DNA of 64,000 nucleotides from positions 186,001 through 250,000 of the forward strand of contig NZ_JAFCLN010000005.1 in NCBI RefSeq assembly GCF_018129385.1, given 5' to 3'. Shown one piece after another: positions 1 through 8,431 of this stretch. Position 1 is the stretch's first letter. The number at the start of each line of letters is the position of its first letter. This DNA is from Bradyrhizobium lablabi (lineage in GTDB: Bacteria; Pseudomonadota; Alphaproteobacteria; Rhizobiales; Xanthobacteraceae). Below the pieces are notes generated by a model that saw only the letters and a program-made list of their open reading frames with translations, made no database searches and was not told where the DNA came from. The position numbers and the translations under genes were made by a program.

Positions 1-2
1 TG

Positions 3-530
3 TCGGTGTCGGCGACGACCCGGCCGATGCGGCCCGGCGAAGTCGAGGGCAAGGACTACTATTTCGTCGATCAGAAGCGCTTCGACGAGATGGTCGCCAA
101 AGGCGACCTGCTCGAATGGGCCCCGGTGTTCGGCAAGAGCTACGGTACGCCGCGCCTGCCGGTCGAGAAAGCTCTCGCCGAGGGACGCGATGTGCTGTTC
201 GACATCGACTGGCAGGGCACGCAGCAGCTACGCGAAAAGGCCGGCACTGATGTCGTCAGCGTCTTCATCCTGCCGCCGTCCGCCGCCGATCTCGAAAGGC
301 GGTTGCACACCCGCGCGCAGGATTCGGACGAAGTGATCCGCGGCCGGATGGATCGCGCCAGCCATGAAATGAGCCATTGGGCCGAGTACGACTACATCGT
401 CGTCAATCAGAATGTCGACGATGCATTTGCCGAGGTGCAGTCGATCCTGAAGGCAGAGCGGCTGAAGCGCATGCGACGCATCGGCCTCACCGAATTCGTC
501 CGCAAGCTACAGCGGCAGCTCGAAAAATAG
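3..530 (+). CDS. gmk: Guanylate kinase, 5'-truncated by window edge
   Basis: Phosphorylates GMP to GDP with ATP, a cytoplasmic step of guanine nucleotide synthesis. The frame opens at base 3 with residues S-V-S-A-T-T-R-P, the conserved stretch that follows the P-loop, so roughly the first 40 residues including the Walker A motif lie upstream of the window. Visible family features are the GMP-site segment YYFVD, the KSYGTP segment, the FDIDWQG strand and the lid arginines (ERRLHTR). About 175 residues remain of the usual 205-220. The start codon is not in the window; an internal GTG at base 6 is not a plausible start because it would remove the nucleotide-binding loop. Confidence 0.95.
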   Translation, partial: SVSATTRPMRPGEVEGKDYYFVDQKRFDEMVAKGDLLEWAPVFGKSYGTPRLPVEKALAEGRDVLFDIDWQGTQQLREKAGTDVVSVFILPPSAADLERRLHTRAQDSDEVIRGRMDRASHEMSHWAEYDYIVVNQNVDDAFAEVQSILKAERLKRMRRIGLTEFVRKLQRQLEK

Positions 531-532
531 CT

Positions 533-600
533 AAAGCGTTTTCGAGCGAAAGCCTGCCCCGCACTTGATGCGGGGTGGGTACCGGTTCGCGTGAAGAAAA
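533..600. repeat. Interspersed intergenic repeat after gmk
   Basis: A non-coding stretch whose core (AAAGCGTTTTCGAGCGAA, then GTGGGTACCGGTTCGCGTG) I recognise from memory as an interspersed intergenic element of Bradyrhizobium-like genomes. An internal hairpin (CCCCGCA ... TGCGGGG) sits at about 556-575. Only this copy is visible in the window; membership of a family is recalled, not computed. Confidence 0.5.
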
Positions 601-621
601 CCCGTCAAGATAAAGAGATAG

Positions 622-653
622 AGCCCCGATCCGAATCCATCGGACGGGGCTTT
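622..653 (+). terminator. Hairpin between convergent gmk and proline-rich gene
   Basis: AGCCCCG at 622-628 pairs with CGGGGCT at 645-651, with a second pairing of CCGA/TCGG inside and a short T-run after it. It lies between the stop codons of two convergent genes, so it probably terminates gmk transcription and possibly both. Confidence 0.6.
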
Positions 654-656
654 AGC

Positions 657-1688
657 TCAGGCCGCTGCGCGGCGCTGTATTTCCGCGAGCATTTCCTTCA
701 ACCGCTCAGTCGGATCGTCTGGCGTGCGCGCTTGCGCGGGATCAGGCTGTTCGGGACGAGGCTGTTCGGGTGGTGCCCGTTCGGGACGAGCCTGTTCGGG
801 ACGAGGCTGTTCGGAGCGCGCCGGTTCCGGACGCGGTTGCTGTGGTTGCGGCCGCGGATTTTCCTGGACTTCTTCCAATGACGGCATTGGCGCGCTGCGC
901 GACAATCGTGTCGGCCGGGATTTTTTCCGCCCGAACATCGCACTGACGAGCACGCCGATTACCGACAGTCCGGCGACCAGCACCGTCAGCAGCATCGGCA
1001 GCGACATCGGTTGGTCGGCTACCGCATTGGCCTTGGCAGCGGTCGGTTTGGCCGCGGGAGGCGGAACGGCCGGCCGCGGCGGCGCGACAGGGGTTGCCTG
1101 CGTTTGAGTCTGAGCCTGCGCGATCTGCGGTTGGCTCTGAGCGACTTGCGGCTGAGTCTGCGCAGGCGGGATCGGCGCGGCTACAGCCGCGGGCGGGCTC
1201 GCCGCTGCCGGTTCGGGCCAGCGCGTGGTGGCGACCTTGCGCGGTTCCTCAGTGCGCTGCGCATCGGCTGGCGCTACCGTCGGCCATGGCGTGGCGGCGG
1301 CCTTCGATTCCGGCTCGACAGGTGTTTGCGATGACCATTCGGCGCGCGCATCCGTGACCGAACGTTGCGCAGTCGGCTTTTTCGGCGGCGCGACAGGCTT
1401 TTCTGGAGCCGCGGCTTCCTCTTCAGCCGCTTGCTTGCGCGCAGCTTTTCCCTTTGCCTCTCCCTTTACTTCTCCCTTGGCGTCGCCGAGGTACCAGCAG
1501 TTGCGCTTGTTGGCGCTGTCGCGGCGGTAATACCAATGGCCGCCGGGCGGCGTGGAGGCGCTCGGACCAAGCAGACAAGTGTCCGCGGGTTTTTCCTTTT
1601 CCTCGGTTTCCGGCGCGGCGTAGACGGAACTGCCTGCAAGAACGGTGGCAAAGATTGCCGACACGAATTTTGCAGCTAAACTTTTCAT
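657..1688 (-). CDS. Proline-rich exported protein with one membrane helix
   Basis: No function recognised. The protein of about 343 residues starts with a signal peptide (MKSLAAKFVSAIFATVLAGSS, cleavage near VYA). A short Cys-containing domain follows, with the segment GGHWYYRRDSANKRNCWY. Next come an Ala/Glu/Lys/Pro-rich linker, a Gln/Pro stretch and a hydrophobic helix (LPMLLTVLVAGLSVIGVLVS). The charged tail is built of repeated R-P-E-Q units. I chose the ATG at 1688 because GGAGACAGGT precedes it and it begins the signal peptide; an upstream extension to 1760 lacks these features. The linker-helix-repeat layout suggests a periplasm-spanning or cell-wall-associated protein, which is inference. 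Confidence 0.75.
   Translation of the reverse strand: MKSLAAKFVSAIFATVLAGSSVYAAPETEEKEKPADTCLLGPSASTPPGGHWYYRRDSANKRNCWYLGDAKGEVKGEAKGKAARKQAAEEEAAAPEKPVAPPKKPTAQRSVTDARAEWSSQTPVEPESKAAATPWPTVAPADAQRTEEPRKVATTRWPEPAAASPPAAVAAPIPPAQTQPQVAQSQPQIAQAQTQTQATPVAPPRPAVPPPAAKPTAAKANAVADQPMSLPMLLTVLVAGLSVIGVLVSAMFGRKKSRPTRLSRSAPMPSLEEVQENPRPQPQQPRPEPARSEQPRPEQARPERAPPEQPRPEQPDPAQARTPDDPTERLKEMLAEIQRRAAA
738..840 (-). repeat. Degenerate 15-bp tandem repeat inside the proline-rich gene
   Basis: The unit TGTTCGGGACGAGGC recurs with a 15-base period and drifting copies, encoding repeated R-P-E-Q/A-R-P-E pentapeptides on the minus strand. The period is a multiple of three, so copy-number change would keep the frame. 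Confidence 0.7.
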
Positions 1689-1835
1689 ACCTGTCTCCGG
1701 ATACGCGACGCTATTGCGACACCAGTTCTCAAGGAAAATCTGGGTCGCAATGAGCCGCAAATCCGGAGTCGTTAAGGCTTAATTTAGGCCTGTGTTTCCG
1801 CTGCGACAGCGCGCTCGGCAAGCCTGCGTTTTTGC

Positions 1836-2894
1836 CTAGTTTTTCAATACGATGCGGCCGACGACGCGTCCTGCGCGCAACTCGTCGATCCACTTCTGCA
1901 CATCTGCCATCGGCTCTTCCCGCATCGGGGTCGGCTTGATCTTGCCGGCGCGTGCCAGCGCCATCAATTCCTTGCCTTCTGCAAGCGTGCCGACCATGAA
2001 ACCCTCGATGGTCATCCGCTTGTAGATCCACTGCACCATCGGCAGGCTGAAATTGCCGCCCATCAGGCCGGAGACCACGATCTTGCCGCCGCGGGCGACA
2101 ACCGAGACGGCAAATGCCATGGATTTCTCGTTGCCCGCGAAATCAACGATCTCGTCAAAGCCGCCTTCGGTTTCCTTGAGGATGCGTTTGACGATATCGG
2201 GCTCGGCCGGATCGTAAGCCGTGGCCGCACCGTTCTTCAGCGCGGTTTCGCGTGCGGCCGGATTCAGATCGGCAACCGTGATCGGCTGCTTGAACATGGC
2301 CTGCGCGAATGACAGACCCATCATGCCGACGCCGCCGAGCCCGATCAGCAGCAGGTTGCGCTGCCGCGGGCGATCGACCAGACGCTTGAGCGCGCCATAG
2401 GCCGTGACGCCCGAGCACATCAGCGTCGCCGCGACGTTGACCGGCAACGGATCGTACTCAAGGAGATATTTTGCATCCGGCACCAGCACATGGCTGGCAA
2501 AGCCGCCGTCGATAGAGACGCCGAGGAAGCGCTGCTTGACGCAGAGATTTTCATCGCCGTTCTGGCAATAGCCGCATTGTCCGCAGCCGATCCAAGGGAA
2601 TACTGCGCGCCTGGCGCCAATCAGGTCTTTCGATGCGTCGGGGCCGACTTCCTCGACCACGCCTGCAATCTCGTGGCCGAGCGTGAACGGCAGCGTCATG
2701 CCGCGCGTGGTGTCGAGCTTCTTGCCGCCGCCGAGATCGGCGTAGCCGTCCTGGATATGCAGGTCGGAATGGCAGAGCCCGCAGCGTTCGATGCGGACCA
2801 GCACCTCGCGTCCCTGCGGCTTCGGCGTGTCGACGATGGTCTCGCACAATGGCGCATCGAATTTGACAAGTGACTGGCGACGCATTTGCGCCAT
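1836..2894 (-). CDS. Zinc-dependent alcohol dehydrogenase (medium-chain)
   Basis: A 352-residue member of the medium-chain Zn-ADH family, predicted cytoplasmic NAD(P)-dependent oxidoreductase acting on an alcohol or aldehyde. The catalytic zinc ligands are visible as C41 (GLCHSD), H74-E75 (GHE) and C160. The structural zinc site is complete as C104, C107, C110 and C118 (CGQCGYCQNGDENLC). The Rossmann motif GLGGVG is at about 185-190. The ATG at 2894 has GGGAGCAAACGCC upstream. The gene follows rsmA on the same strand with 12 bases between them, but its function is unrelated to the lpt operon. Substrate cannot be told from the sequence. Confidence 0.92.
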   Translation of the reverse strand: MAQMRRQSLVKFDAPLCETIVDTPKPQGREVLVRIERCGLCHSDLHIQDGYADLGGGKKLDTTRGMTLPFTLGHEIAGVVEEVGPDASKDLIGARRAVFPWIGCGQCGYCQNGDENLCVKQRFLGVSIDGGFASHVLVPDAKYLLEYDPLPVNVAATLMCSGVTAYGALKRLVDRPRQRNLLLIGLGGVGMMGLSFAQAMFKQPITVADLNPAARETALKNGAATAYDPAEPDIVKRILKETEGGFDEIVDFAGNEKSMAFAVSVVARGGKIVVSGLMGGNFSLPMVQWIYKRMTIEGFMVGTLAEGKELMALARAGKIKPTPMREEPMADVQKWIDELRAGRVVGRIVLKN

Positions 2895-2906
2895 GGCGTT
2901 TGCTCC

Positions 2907-3773
2907 CTAGGAAGTGCTGGATTTTTCGGACCGTATATCCGCCAATTCACGCGCCATGGCAACAAAGCCGGAGACCGGAATGGTCTCGGCGCGGCGGGTC
3001 ACCTCGACATGTGCAGCGGCGGCGAGCCTCTCCGGATCGACGGAGAGCGATTTGAGGCTCTGCCTGAGCATCTTGCGGCGCTGGCCGAAGGCGGCGGCCG
3101 CAACCTGCTCGAGCGCGCGGCGGTCGCAGGCTTGCGGCTTTGCGCGCGGCACCAGGCGCACCACCGAGGACGTGACTTTGGGTTGCGGCACGAAGGCGGC
3201 CGGCGAGATGTCGAACAGGATTTTCGTCTCCGCGCGCCAGTTGGCAAGCACGGCAAGCCGGCCATAGGCCTCGTCGTTCTCGCGCGCGACGATCCGCTCG
3301 GCGACCTCGCGCTGGAACATCAGCACCATCATGTCATACCAGGGCGGCCAGGGCTCGACGGTGAGCCAGTCGATCAGAAGCTGCGTCGCGATGTTGTAGG
3401 GCAGGTTGGCGACGATTTTGGCGCGTTCGCCGGCGAGCAATTCGCGCGGATCGAACCGCTGGGCGTCGGCGCAAACAATATCCAGTCGGCCGGGATAGCG
3501 TTTTGAGATGTCCTCCAGCGGCGCCAGCGCGCGCTCATCGCGCTCCACTGCGATCACGCGCCTTGCGCCGAGCGCAAGCAGCGCGCGCGTCAATCCGCCG
3601 GGGCCCGGACCGACCTCGATGACGGTCGAATCCTCCAGCGGCCCGGCAGCCCGGGCGATGCGAGCCGTGAGGTTGAGGTCGAGCAAAAAATTCTGGCCGA
3701 GTGATTTGCGTGCCGAGAGAGCGTGTTCGCGGATGACGTCGCGCAGCGGCGGCAGGTCGTCGATCGCTGCCAT
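2907..3773 (-). CDS. rsmA: 16S rRNA dimethyladenosine transferase
   Basis: RsmA/KsgA dimethylates two adjacent adenines in the 3' hairpin of 16S rRNA, using S-adenosylmethionine, late in 30S assembly. Visible are the N-terminal [10 protein letters not shown] (23-32), the SAM-binding EVGPGPGG (53-60), the acidic loop ERDERA, and the catalytic NLPYN (123-127). Length is 288 residues, normal for the family. I chose the ATG at 3773. The frame stays open upstream to a TTG at 3854, but those 27 extra codons are translated from an intergenic repeat and resemble nothing in the family. No good Shine-Dalgarno precedes 3773. Last gene of the lpt-pdxA-rsmA run. Confidence 0.95.
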   Translation of the reverse strand: MAAIDDLPPLRDVIREHALSARKSLGQNFLLDLNLTARIARAAGPLEDSTVIEVGPGPGGLTRALLALGARRVIAVERDERALAPLEDISKRYPGRLDIVCADAQRFDPRELLAGERAKIVANLPYNIATQLLIDWLTVEPWPPWYDMMVLMFQREVAERIVARENDEAYGRLAVLANWRAETKILFDISPAAFVPQPKVTSSVVRLVPRAKPQACDRRALEQVAAAAFGQRRKMLRQSLKSLSVDPERLAAAAHVEVTRRAETIPVSGFVAMARELADIRSEKSSTS

Positions 3774-3774
3774 C

Positions 3775-3850
3775 AGAGCATGATCCGGAAAAGTGGGAAC
3801 CGGTTTTCCCTGCGACAAACGCGAAGCGTTTGCGCGGAGATCATGCTCAA
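3775..3850 (-). repeat. Intergenic repeat R1, copy A (between pdxA and rsmA)
   Basis: Reading the minus strand, this copy begins GAGCATGATCTCCGCGC, continues through the hairpin AAACGCTTCGCGTTTG and AGGGAAAACCGGTT, and ends TCCGGATCATGCTC. The same order of blocks occurs on the plus strand at 51417-51509 and in shortened form at 24993-25036. It forms the entire 5' leader of rsmA. Confidence 0.85.
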
Positions 3851-3861
3851 ACAAAGAGATG

Positions 3862-3899
3862 AGATCATGATGCGATTCCTTGCAATCGCATCATGATCT
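3862..3899. repeat. Perfect 16-bp-arm palindrome at the pdxA stop codon
   Basis: Arms AGATCATGATGCGATT (3862-3877) and AATCGCATCATGATCT (3884-3899) are exact reverse complements around a 6-base loop. The right arm contains most of the pdxA stop codon (3898-3900). No T-run follows on either side, so a simple intrinsic terminator is unlikely; it could be an RNA-stability hairpin or part of the adjacent repeat. Confidence 0.85.
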
Positions 3900-4893
3900 A
3901 GGCTGCCGCCATGCGGGCAGCCAGCTTGAGTGCGGCGATCAGGCTCGCCGGATTGGCTTTTCCGGAGCCGGCGATATCGAACGCGGTGCCGTGATCGGGC
4001 GAGGTGCGGACGAACGGCAGTCCCAGCGTGACGTTCACGGCGTCGTCGAAGGCGATGGTCTTGATCGGGATCAGCGCCTGATCGTGATACATGCAGATCG
4101 CGCAGTCATAGGTCTTGCGCGCCGCTTCGTGGAACATGGTGTCGGCCGGCAGCGGCCCGCGCGCGTCGATGCCGGCGTTGCGCAGAACGGCGATCGCAGG
4201 CGAAACGATTTCCTCGTCCTCGACGCCCAGCGTGCCGAACTCGCCGGCATGCGGATTGAGCCCGGAGATCGCCAGCCGCGGACGGGCGATGCCGAAACGC
4301 GCCTTCAGGTCGGCGACCGCGATGCGGGCGGTCGACACGATCAGCGCAGTCGTGAGCTGCTCGATCGCCTCGCGCAGCGCCAGATGGATCGTCACGGGCA
4401 CCACGGCGAGCGTGGGCGACCAGAGCATCATCACCGGCTGCGGCACGCGCCCATTGTGTCCGGCAAGCTCGGCGAGAAATTCGGTGTGACCAGGATGGTT
4501 GAATCCGGCGCGATAAAGCACGCTCTTCGCGATCGGGTTGGTGACGATGGCCGCGGCGCGTCCGGCAACCACATCGCCGACGGCCTGACGGATCGATGCG
4601 ATCGCCGCTTCCGCGCTGGTGCCGTCAGGCTTGCCTGGCGCTGCGGTCGCCCTTGTGCCGGTGGCGACGATGGGCAACGCGCCGGGAAACGCGGAGCAGG
4701 CGTCTTCGGCGCTGACGTCGGCGAATTCGATTTTGGCTCCGAGCGCCCTGGCGCGGGCGGCAAAAAAGTCGCGGTCGCCGAGCAGATAGAATGGCGGAAG
4801 CATCGCTTCCTTGCGGCGCAGCCACGCCTCAATGGCGATGTCGGGTCCGATGCCGGCAGGCTCTCCGGATGTCAGGGCAAGCGGCTTTGCCAT
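3898..4893 (-). CDS. pdxA: 4-hydroxythreonine-4-phosphate dehydrogenase
   Basis: PdxA oxidises 4-phosphohydroxy-L-threonine with NAD(P) in the DXP-dependent route to pyridoxal 5'-phosphate. The 331-residue protein has full family length. The three metal-ligand histidines sit at expected places: H170 (PVTIHLA), H215 (NPHAGE) and H270 (MYHDQ). The N-terminal [11 protein letters not shown] and the HPGHTEF segment are also typical. It lies 17 bases downstream of the SurA-like gene on the same strand, the conserved alphaproteobacterial order. No strong ribosome-binding site is seen before the ATG, consistent with translation from a polycistronic message. Confidence 0.96.
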   Translation of the reverse strand: MAKPLALTSGEPAGIGPDIAIEAWLRRKEAMLPPFYLLGDRDFFAARARALGAKIEFADVSAEDACSAFPGALPIVATGTRATAAPGKPDGTSAEAAIASIRQAVGDVVAGRAAAIVTNPIAKSVLYRAGFNHPGHTEFLAELAGHNGRVPQPVMMLWSPTLAVVPVTIHLALREAIEQLTTALIVSTARIAVADLKARFGIARPRLAISGLNPHAGEFGTLGVEDEEIVSPAIAVLRNAGIDARGPLPADTMFHEAARKTYDCAICMYHDQALIPIKTIAFDDAVNVTLGLPFVRTSPDHGTAFDIAGSGKANPASLIAALKLAARMAAA

Positions 4894-4910
4894 GCATCAA
4901 CGAGGTTCGA

Positions 4911-5852
4911 TCATCGCGGTTCTGCGGATTTATATTCGATCATGGCGGCTCCGCGGACTTCCCGCAGATACGATTTCGATTTCGCCTCGTATTTTTCCAA
5001 AAACATCTTTTCGCGGATTTCCCGCTTCTTCGGCGTGTCGACCGTGGTTGGCTTGCGTCCGCACAGCGCCACCATCTCGACGCCCTGTTTGGTGATCTCG
5101 GGCGGGGTCAGATGGCCGACCGCGGTCTTGTCGAGCATGCCGCGAAGCGCTTCGGGAATGTCGGCAGTGGTCTTGGTCAGGACGTCGCGAACCGCAACGT
5201 TCGGCAACGACCTGAAGTAGCGGATCACGTCCTCGCAGGATTGGAAGCGCTCGCGCAGCGCTTCGGCTTCTCTCTTGCGCGCTTCGACGACGGGCATCGC
5301 AGAACCGCGCGGCACCAGCAGGACCACCGGCTGCAATTTGTATTCGAACGCCTCGATCTCGAGCTTTTCGTCGCCGCTCTCGCGGACTTTTGCGGCGACG
5401 TCCTTCTCGCCGACCTGAAGGCTTTCCTTGTAGCGGCCGCGCACCAGGCTGCCCCAGACGATGTCGGCCTTGATGCGCGCCTTCAGCGTTTCCGCCCGGA
5501 TACCGGAGGCTTCCAGCGACTTGGTGAGCCCATCCGCCGTGGTGCGCATGCGCGAGGCCATCTGCGCGTAGGATGCATCGATATCGCTGGAGGTGGGATC
5601 CACGCCGAACCGCTTGCCTTCCTTGATCTTCACCTTTTCGTCGATCAGCTCGTTGATGACGGCCTGCCGGTCCGGCGTCTTGTGCGTGGAGAGGGCGGTC
5701 AGCTTGGAGCGCTGCTCGATGTCGAAATGGGTGATCGGCTCTCCGTTCACCATCACGGCGACGCTTTGCGCCAGCGAAGGCGAACTGCATCCCACCAGCA
5801 CCAGGAAGGTTCCGATGACAAGAGCCGAAAGGCGATGCGAGTGCGTAGTCAT
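4911..5852 (-). CDS. SurA N-domain-type periplasmic chaperone
   Basis: A 313-residue exported protein in the slot occupied by surA in this operon, expected to escort outer-membrane proteins such as LptD. After the signal sequence comes the SurA N-domain signature (VAVMVNGEPITHFDIEQRSKL, shown here in part) and INELIDEKVKIKEGKRFG. I do not see a clear parvulin-type prolyl isomerase repeat in the C-terminal half, so chaperone activity without isomerase activity is more likely. The signal region reads LVGC-SSPSLAQS: it could be cut after C-1 as a lipoprotein (C22) or at ALAQ-type signal peptidase I site. Both are plausible from sequence alone. Confidence 0.85.
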   Translation of the reverse strand: MTTHSHRLSALVIGTFLVLVGCSSPSLAQSVAVMVNGEPITHFDIEQRSKLTALSTHKTPDRQAVINELIDEKVKIKEGKRFGVDPTSSDIDASYAQMASRMRTTADGLTKSLEASGIRAETLKARIKADIVWGSLVRGRYKESLQVGEKDVAAKVRESGDEKLEIEAFEYKLQPVVLLVPRGSAMPVVEARKREAEALRERFQSCEDVIRYFRSLPNVAVRDVLTKTTADIPEALRGMLDKTAVGHLTPPEITKQGVEMVALCGRKPTTVDTPKKREIREKMFLEKYEAKSKSYLREVRGAAMIEYKSAEPR

Positions 5853-5932
5853 GTTCCTATTCGCGATATCGACCGTTCGAATGTGAAGCCGCTGATGGCG
5901 GCAAACCCTCCTCGGGTTCCTGCGAGACAGGC

Positions 5933-8431
5933 TTACTGGATACCACCGCCCCCGGTGGCGGTCGACGACGAGTTCGCAATGGTTCGCAAGCCGATCTGGA
6001 ACATGAACGCGTGGCTGAGCACGGGCGGCGCGATGCCTGCCGAGTAGCTGTAGGCCGTCACATAGTTGGCAGCCAGCACGAAGCAGTCGTCCACATAACC
6101 CGCGCCGATGATGTACTGGTTGAGCTTGTTGGCTTCAAGGTCCCATCGCGCCGCACCCGACACGACCCAGTTGGCGGCAACCTTGACCGAGGCGGTGCCC
6201 AGCACGCCTTCGCGGCGGGTGAGATAACCGAGTTCCGGCTGCGCCGCGTAGTTGCCATACATCATTGAAACCGACCAGCGGTCGAAGGTGGCGCGTCCCT
6301 CGGCCTCGAACCGGTTGACGTTCATCGTCGCCTCGTCGAACCGCGCTCGCGTCGAGAACGTGTAGGTCCGGTTCGGAGAATAATTGATACGGGCGACATA
6401 ATCGGATCGCGCGGTCTCCAGACCGGAATTGACGCCGGTGTTGGTCACGTCGGCGACCGCAAAGGAGTTGAGGCCGAACAACTGGTAGGACTGCCCGAAC
6501 AGGAAGTTGATCGAACCGCCACGGTCGAATTGCGTGGTGGCCTGCACGCCGACATTGGCGCGGCCGCCGCCTTCGACGCGGTCATAGCCGGAGAACTTGT
6601 CGACCGAGAACAGGTTGCTGGCGTCGAACACCAGGCTCTGCGCATCCTCGTTCGGCAGCTTGCCCGCATAGGTCTCGTTCGGGCGCAGGATGATCTGCGC
6701 GATCGGCTCGACCGTCGTTGTGCCCCACGGCTGAACGTTGATGAAGGGATAGCGGTATTCGAGGCCGACAGTCGGCATCACCCGCAGCGCCTGGGTGTCG
6801 CCGACGGGCAGGAAGTTGGACACGCCCGGCTGGTTCGAGATCGAGGCGTCGATTGCATCGATGCGGGCGATCGCGAACGGCGTCCAGATCTGGCCGATCG
6901 GGTCGGTGAACGAGCGCCGCCATTGCGCTTCCGCGGTCGCGCGGGTGTAGGTGCCGGGAATGCCGCGCAGCAGGCATTGCGATGGCAGCCGCGCCAGCGG
7001 ATCGGCGGAGACGTTGAGGCACAGGCCGTTGGTGTTGGCCAATGTCGTGATCGGATCGAACGCGGCGGTCTCGCGCGACAGGCTGGTGAAGTTGGTCTTG
7101 TAGCTAACCTCGCCGCCCAGGATCGAGTGGTTGATCACGTTGCTGTAGTCGATCACCGGATGGATCACCGGCACCTGGTCCTGGAAGCCGGAGAAGCTGA
7201 GGTAATAGATCGTGCGCGCGTCGAAGTAGCTGCGATTGCCGACGCCGGTCAGGTAAAGCTGCGAGATCGCTTCCGTCGGCAGGGTCAGGAACGCATTGTA
7301 CTGATCCTTGTACTGCGCGAGACGATAGTCGGACATGAAGTAGTAGTCCGACAGCAGCACGCCGTCCCAGCCCCACACCCACTTGTCGTTGAGTGCGAAC
7401 TGGCCCTTGGTCTCGACGCCGCCGCGGAAATTGCGCTCGCCGGGGTAGCCGGCGTAAGCCTCGGGATCGAGCTGGTAAATGCCATAGGCGCGGATCTGGT
7501 AGGCGCCGTTGAGCAGGCGCTGGCGGAATTCGCCCTGCATCAGGACGCCCTGCCGCGTCGTGATGCGCGGATTGAGGGTGAGGTCGTAATCCGGCGCGAG
7601 CGCGAAGTAATACGGGATTTCGACGCCGATGCCGTAGTTCGACACTGACGTGTAGCTCGGCATCAGAAAACCGCTCTTGCGCTTCACGGTCGGATCGGGC
7701 GTCGAGAAGAACGGCAGATAGGCCATCGGAACGCCGAAGAATTCGAGCTGGGCGTTCTCGAAATACAGCATCTTCTCGGTCTGGTTATGGATGATGCGCG
7801 CGCCCTTGACCTGCCACAGCGGCGGCTTCTTCGGATCGTCCTTACAGGGAGCGCAAGCGGTGTAGACGCCGTTCTCGAACACCGTGTAGTTGCCGGCCGA
7901 GCGGTCCATGCGCGTTGCCGCCATGCGGGTCGCGTCCTCGGTGTCGACGCGCAGCGAATCGACGAAACCGTCACGGTAGTCGTCGCTCAGATCCATGATG
8001 TTGGCGTAGGTGATTTTGCCTTCGGCATCCGTCAGGCGGATGTTGCCCTCGGCGTGCAGGCGCTTGGTCTTCTGGTCATAGATGACCTTGTCGGCCTCCA
8101 CGCTGGTGCCGTTGTAGAACAGTTGCACGTTGCCGACCGCCGACACGCGCTGATTGTTGTAGTCGTAGTCGACCTCGGTCGCCTGGACCAGCATCTGGCC
8201 GTCCTGGGGGGCAGGCGGCGGCTTCGGCCGGGGCGGGCGCGGATTGTAGGTAAAGCCCTGCGCGGCGGCAGGCGCGGTCAGCGCCAGACCCAGCCCTTGC
8301 GCAAGAATGAATCCTGAAATCAGGACAAGCGTGGACGCCAGACAAACGGCCAAGCGGCTACGCTGACGGCGCATTCCACTGCGCCGCCTGAACGCAGGCG
8401 ACCTCAACTGGCGGGCGGCGACAACGGCCAC
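5933..8431 (-). CDS. lptD: LPS-assembly outer membrane protein LptD
   Basis: LptD forms, with LptE, the outer-membrane translocon that places lipopolysaccharide in the outer leaflet. The 832-residue product has a signal sequence, a proline-rich spacer (PRPPRPKPPP), an OstA/LptA-like beta-jellyroll (VDYDYNNQRVSAVGNVQLFYNG onward) and a large C-terminal barrel from about residue 270. The start is GTG at 8431, preceded by AGGAGG at seven bases and overlapping the lptG stop as TAGTG. A longer reading to 8497 would overlap lptG without cause, and an ATG at 8374 lacks this ribosome-binding site. One-base overlap with lptG indicates coupled translation. Confidence 0.95.
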   Translation of the reverse strand: MAVVAARQLRSPAFRRRSGMRRQRSRLAVCLASTLVLISGFILAQGLGLALTAPAAAQGFTYNPRPPRPKPPPAPQDGQMLVQATEVDYDYNNQRVSAVGNVQLFYNGTSVEADKVIYDQKTKRLHAEGNIRLTDAEGKITYANIMDLSDDYRDGFVDSLRVDTEDATRMAATRMDRSAGNYTVFENGVYTACAPCKDDPKKPPLWQVKGARIIHNQTEKMLYFENAQLEFFGVPMAYLPFFSTPDPTVKRKSGFLMPSYTSVSNYGIGVEIPYYFALAPDYDLTLNPRITTRQGVLMQGEFRQRLLNGAYQIRAYGIYQLDPEAYAGYPGERNFRGGVETKGQFALNDKWVWGWDGVLLSDYYFMSDYRLAQYKDQYNAFLTLPTEAISQLYLTGVGNRSYFDARTIYYLSFSGFQDQVPVIHPVIDYSNVINHSILGGEVSYKTNFTSLSRETAAFDPITTLANTNGLCLNVSADPLARLPSQCLLRGIPGTYTRATAEAQWRRSFTDPIGQIWTPFAIARIDAIDASISNQPGVSNFLPVGDTQALRVMPTVGLEYRYPFINVQPWGTTTVEPIAQIILRPNETYAGKLPNEDAQSLVFDASNLFSVDKFSGYDRVEGGGRANVGVQATTQFDRGGSINFLFGQSYQLFGLNSFAVADVTNTGVNSGLETARSDYVARINYSPNRTYTFSTRARFDEATMNVNRFEAEGRATFDRWSVSMMYGNYAAQPELGYLTRREGVLGTASVKVAANWVVSGAARWDLEANKLNQYIIGAGYVDDCFVLAANYVTAYSYSAGIAPPVLSHAFMFQIGLRTIANSSSTATGGGGIQ

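Noticed and set aside
3774..3854. N-terminal extension of rsmA starting at TTG 3854
   Set aside because: The 27 codons come from repeat R1 and resemble nothing in the RsmA family; the ATG at 3773 gives the normal N-terminus.
3880..5220. Long plus-strand open frame of 446 codons
   Set aside because: It runs antisense through pdxA and the SurA-like gene, is Arg/Gly/Asp-rich and has no domain pattern. High G+C makes such shadow frames common.
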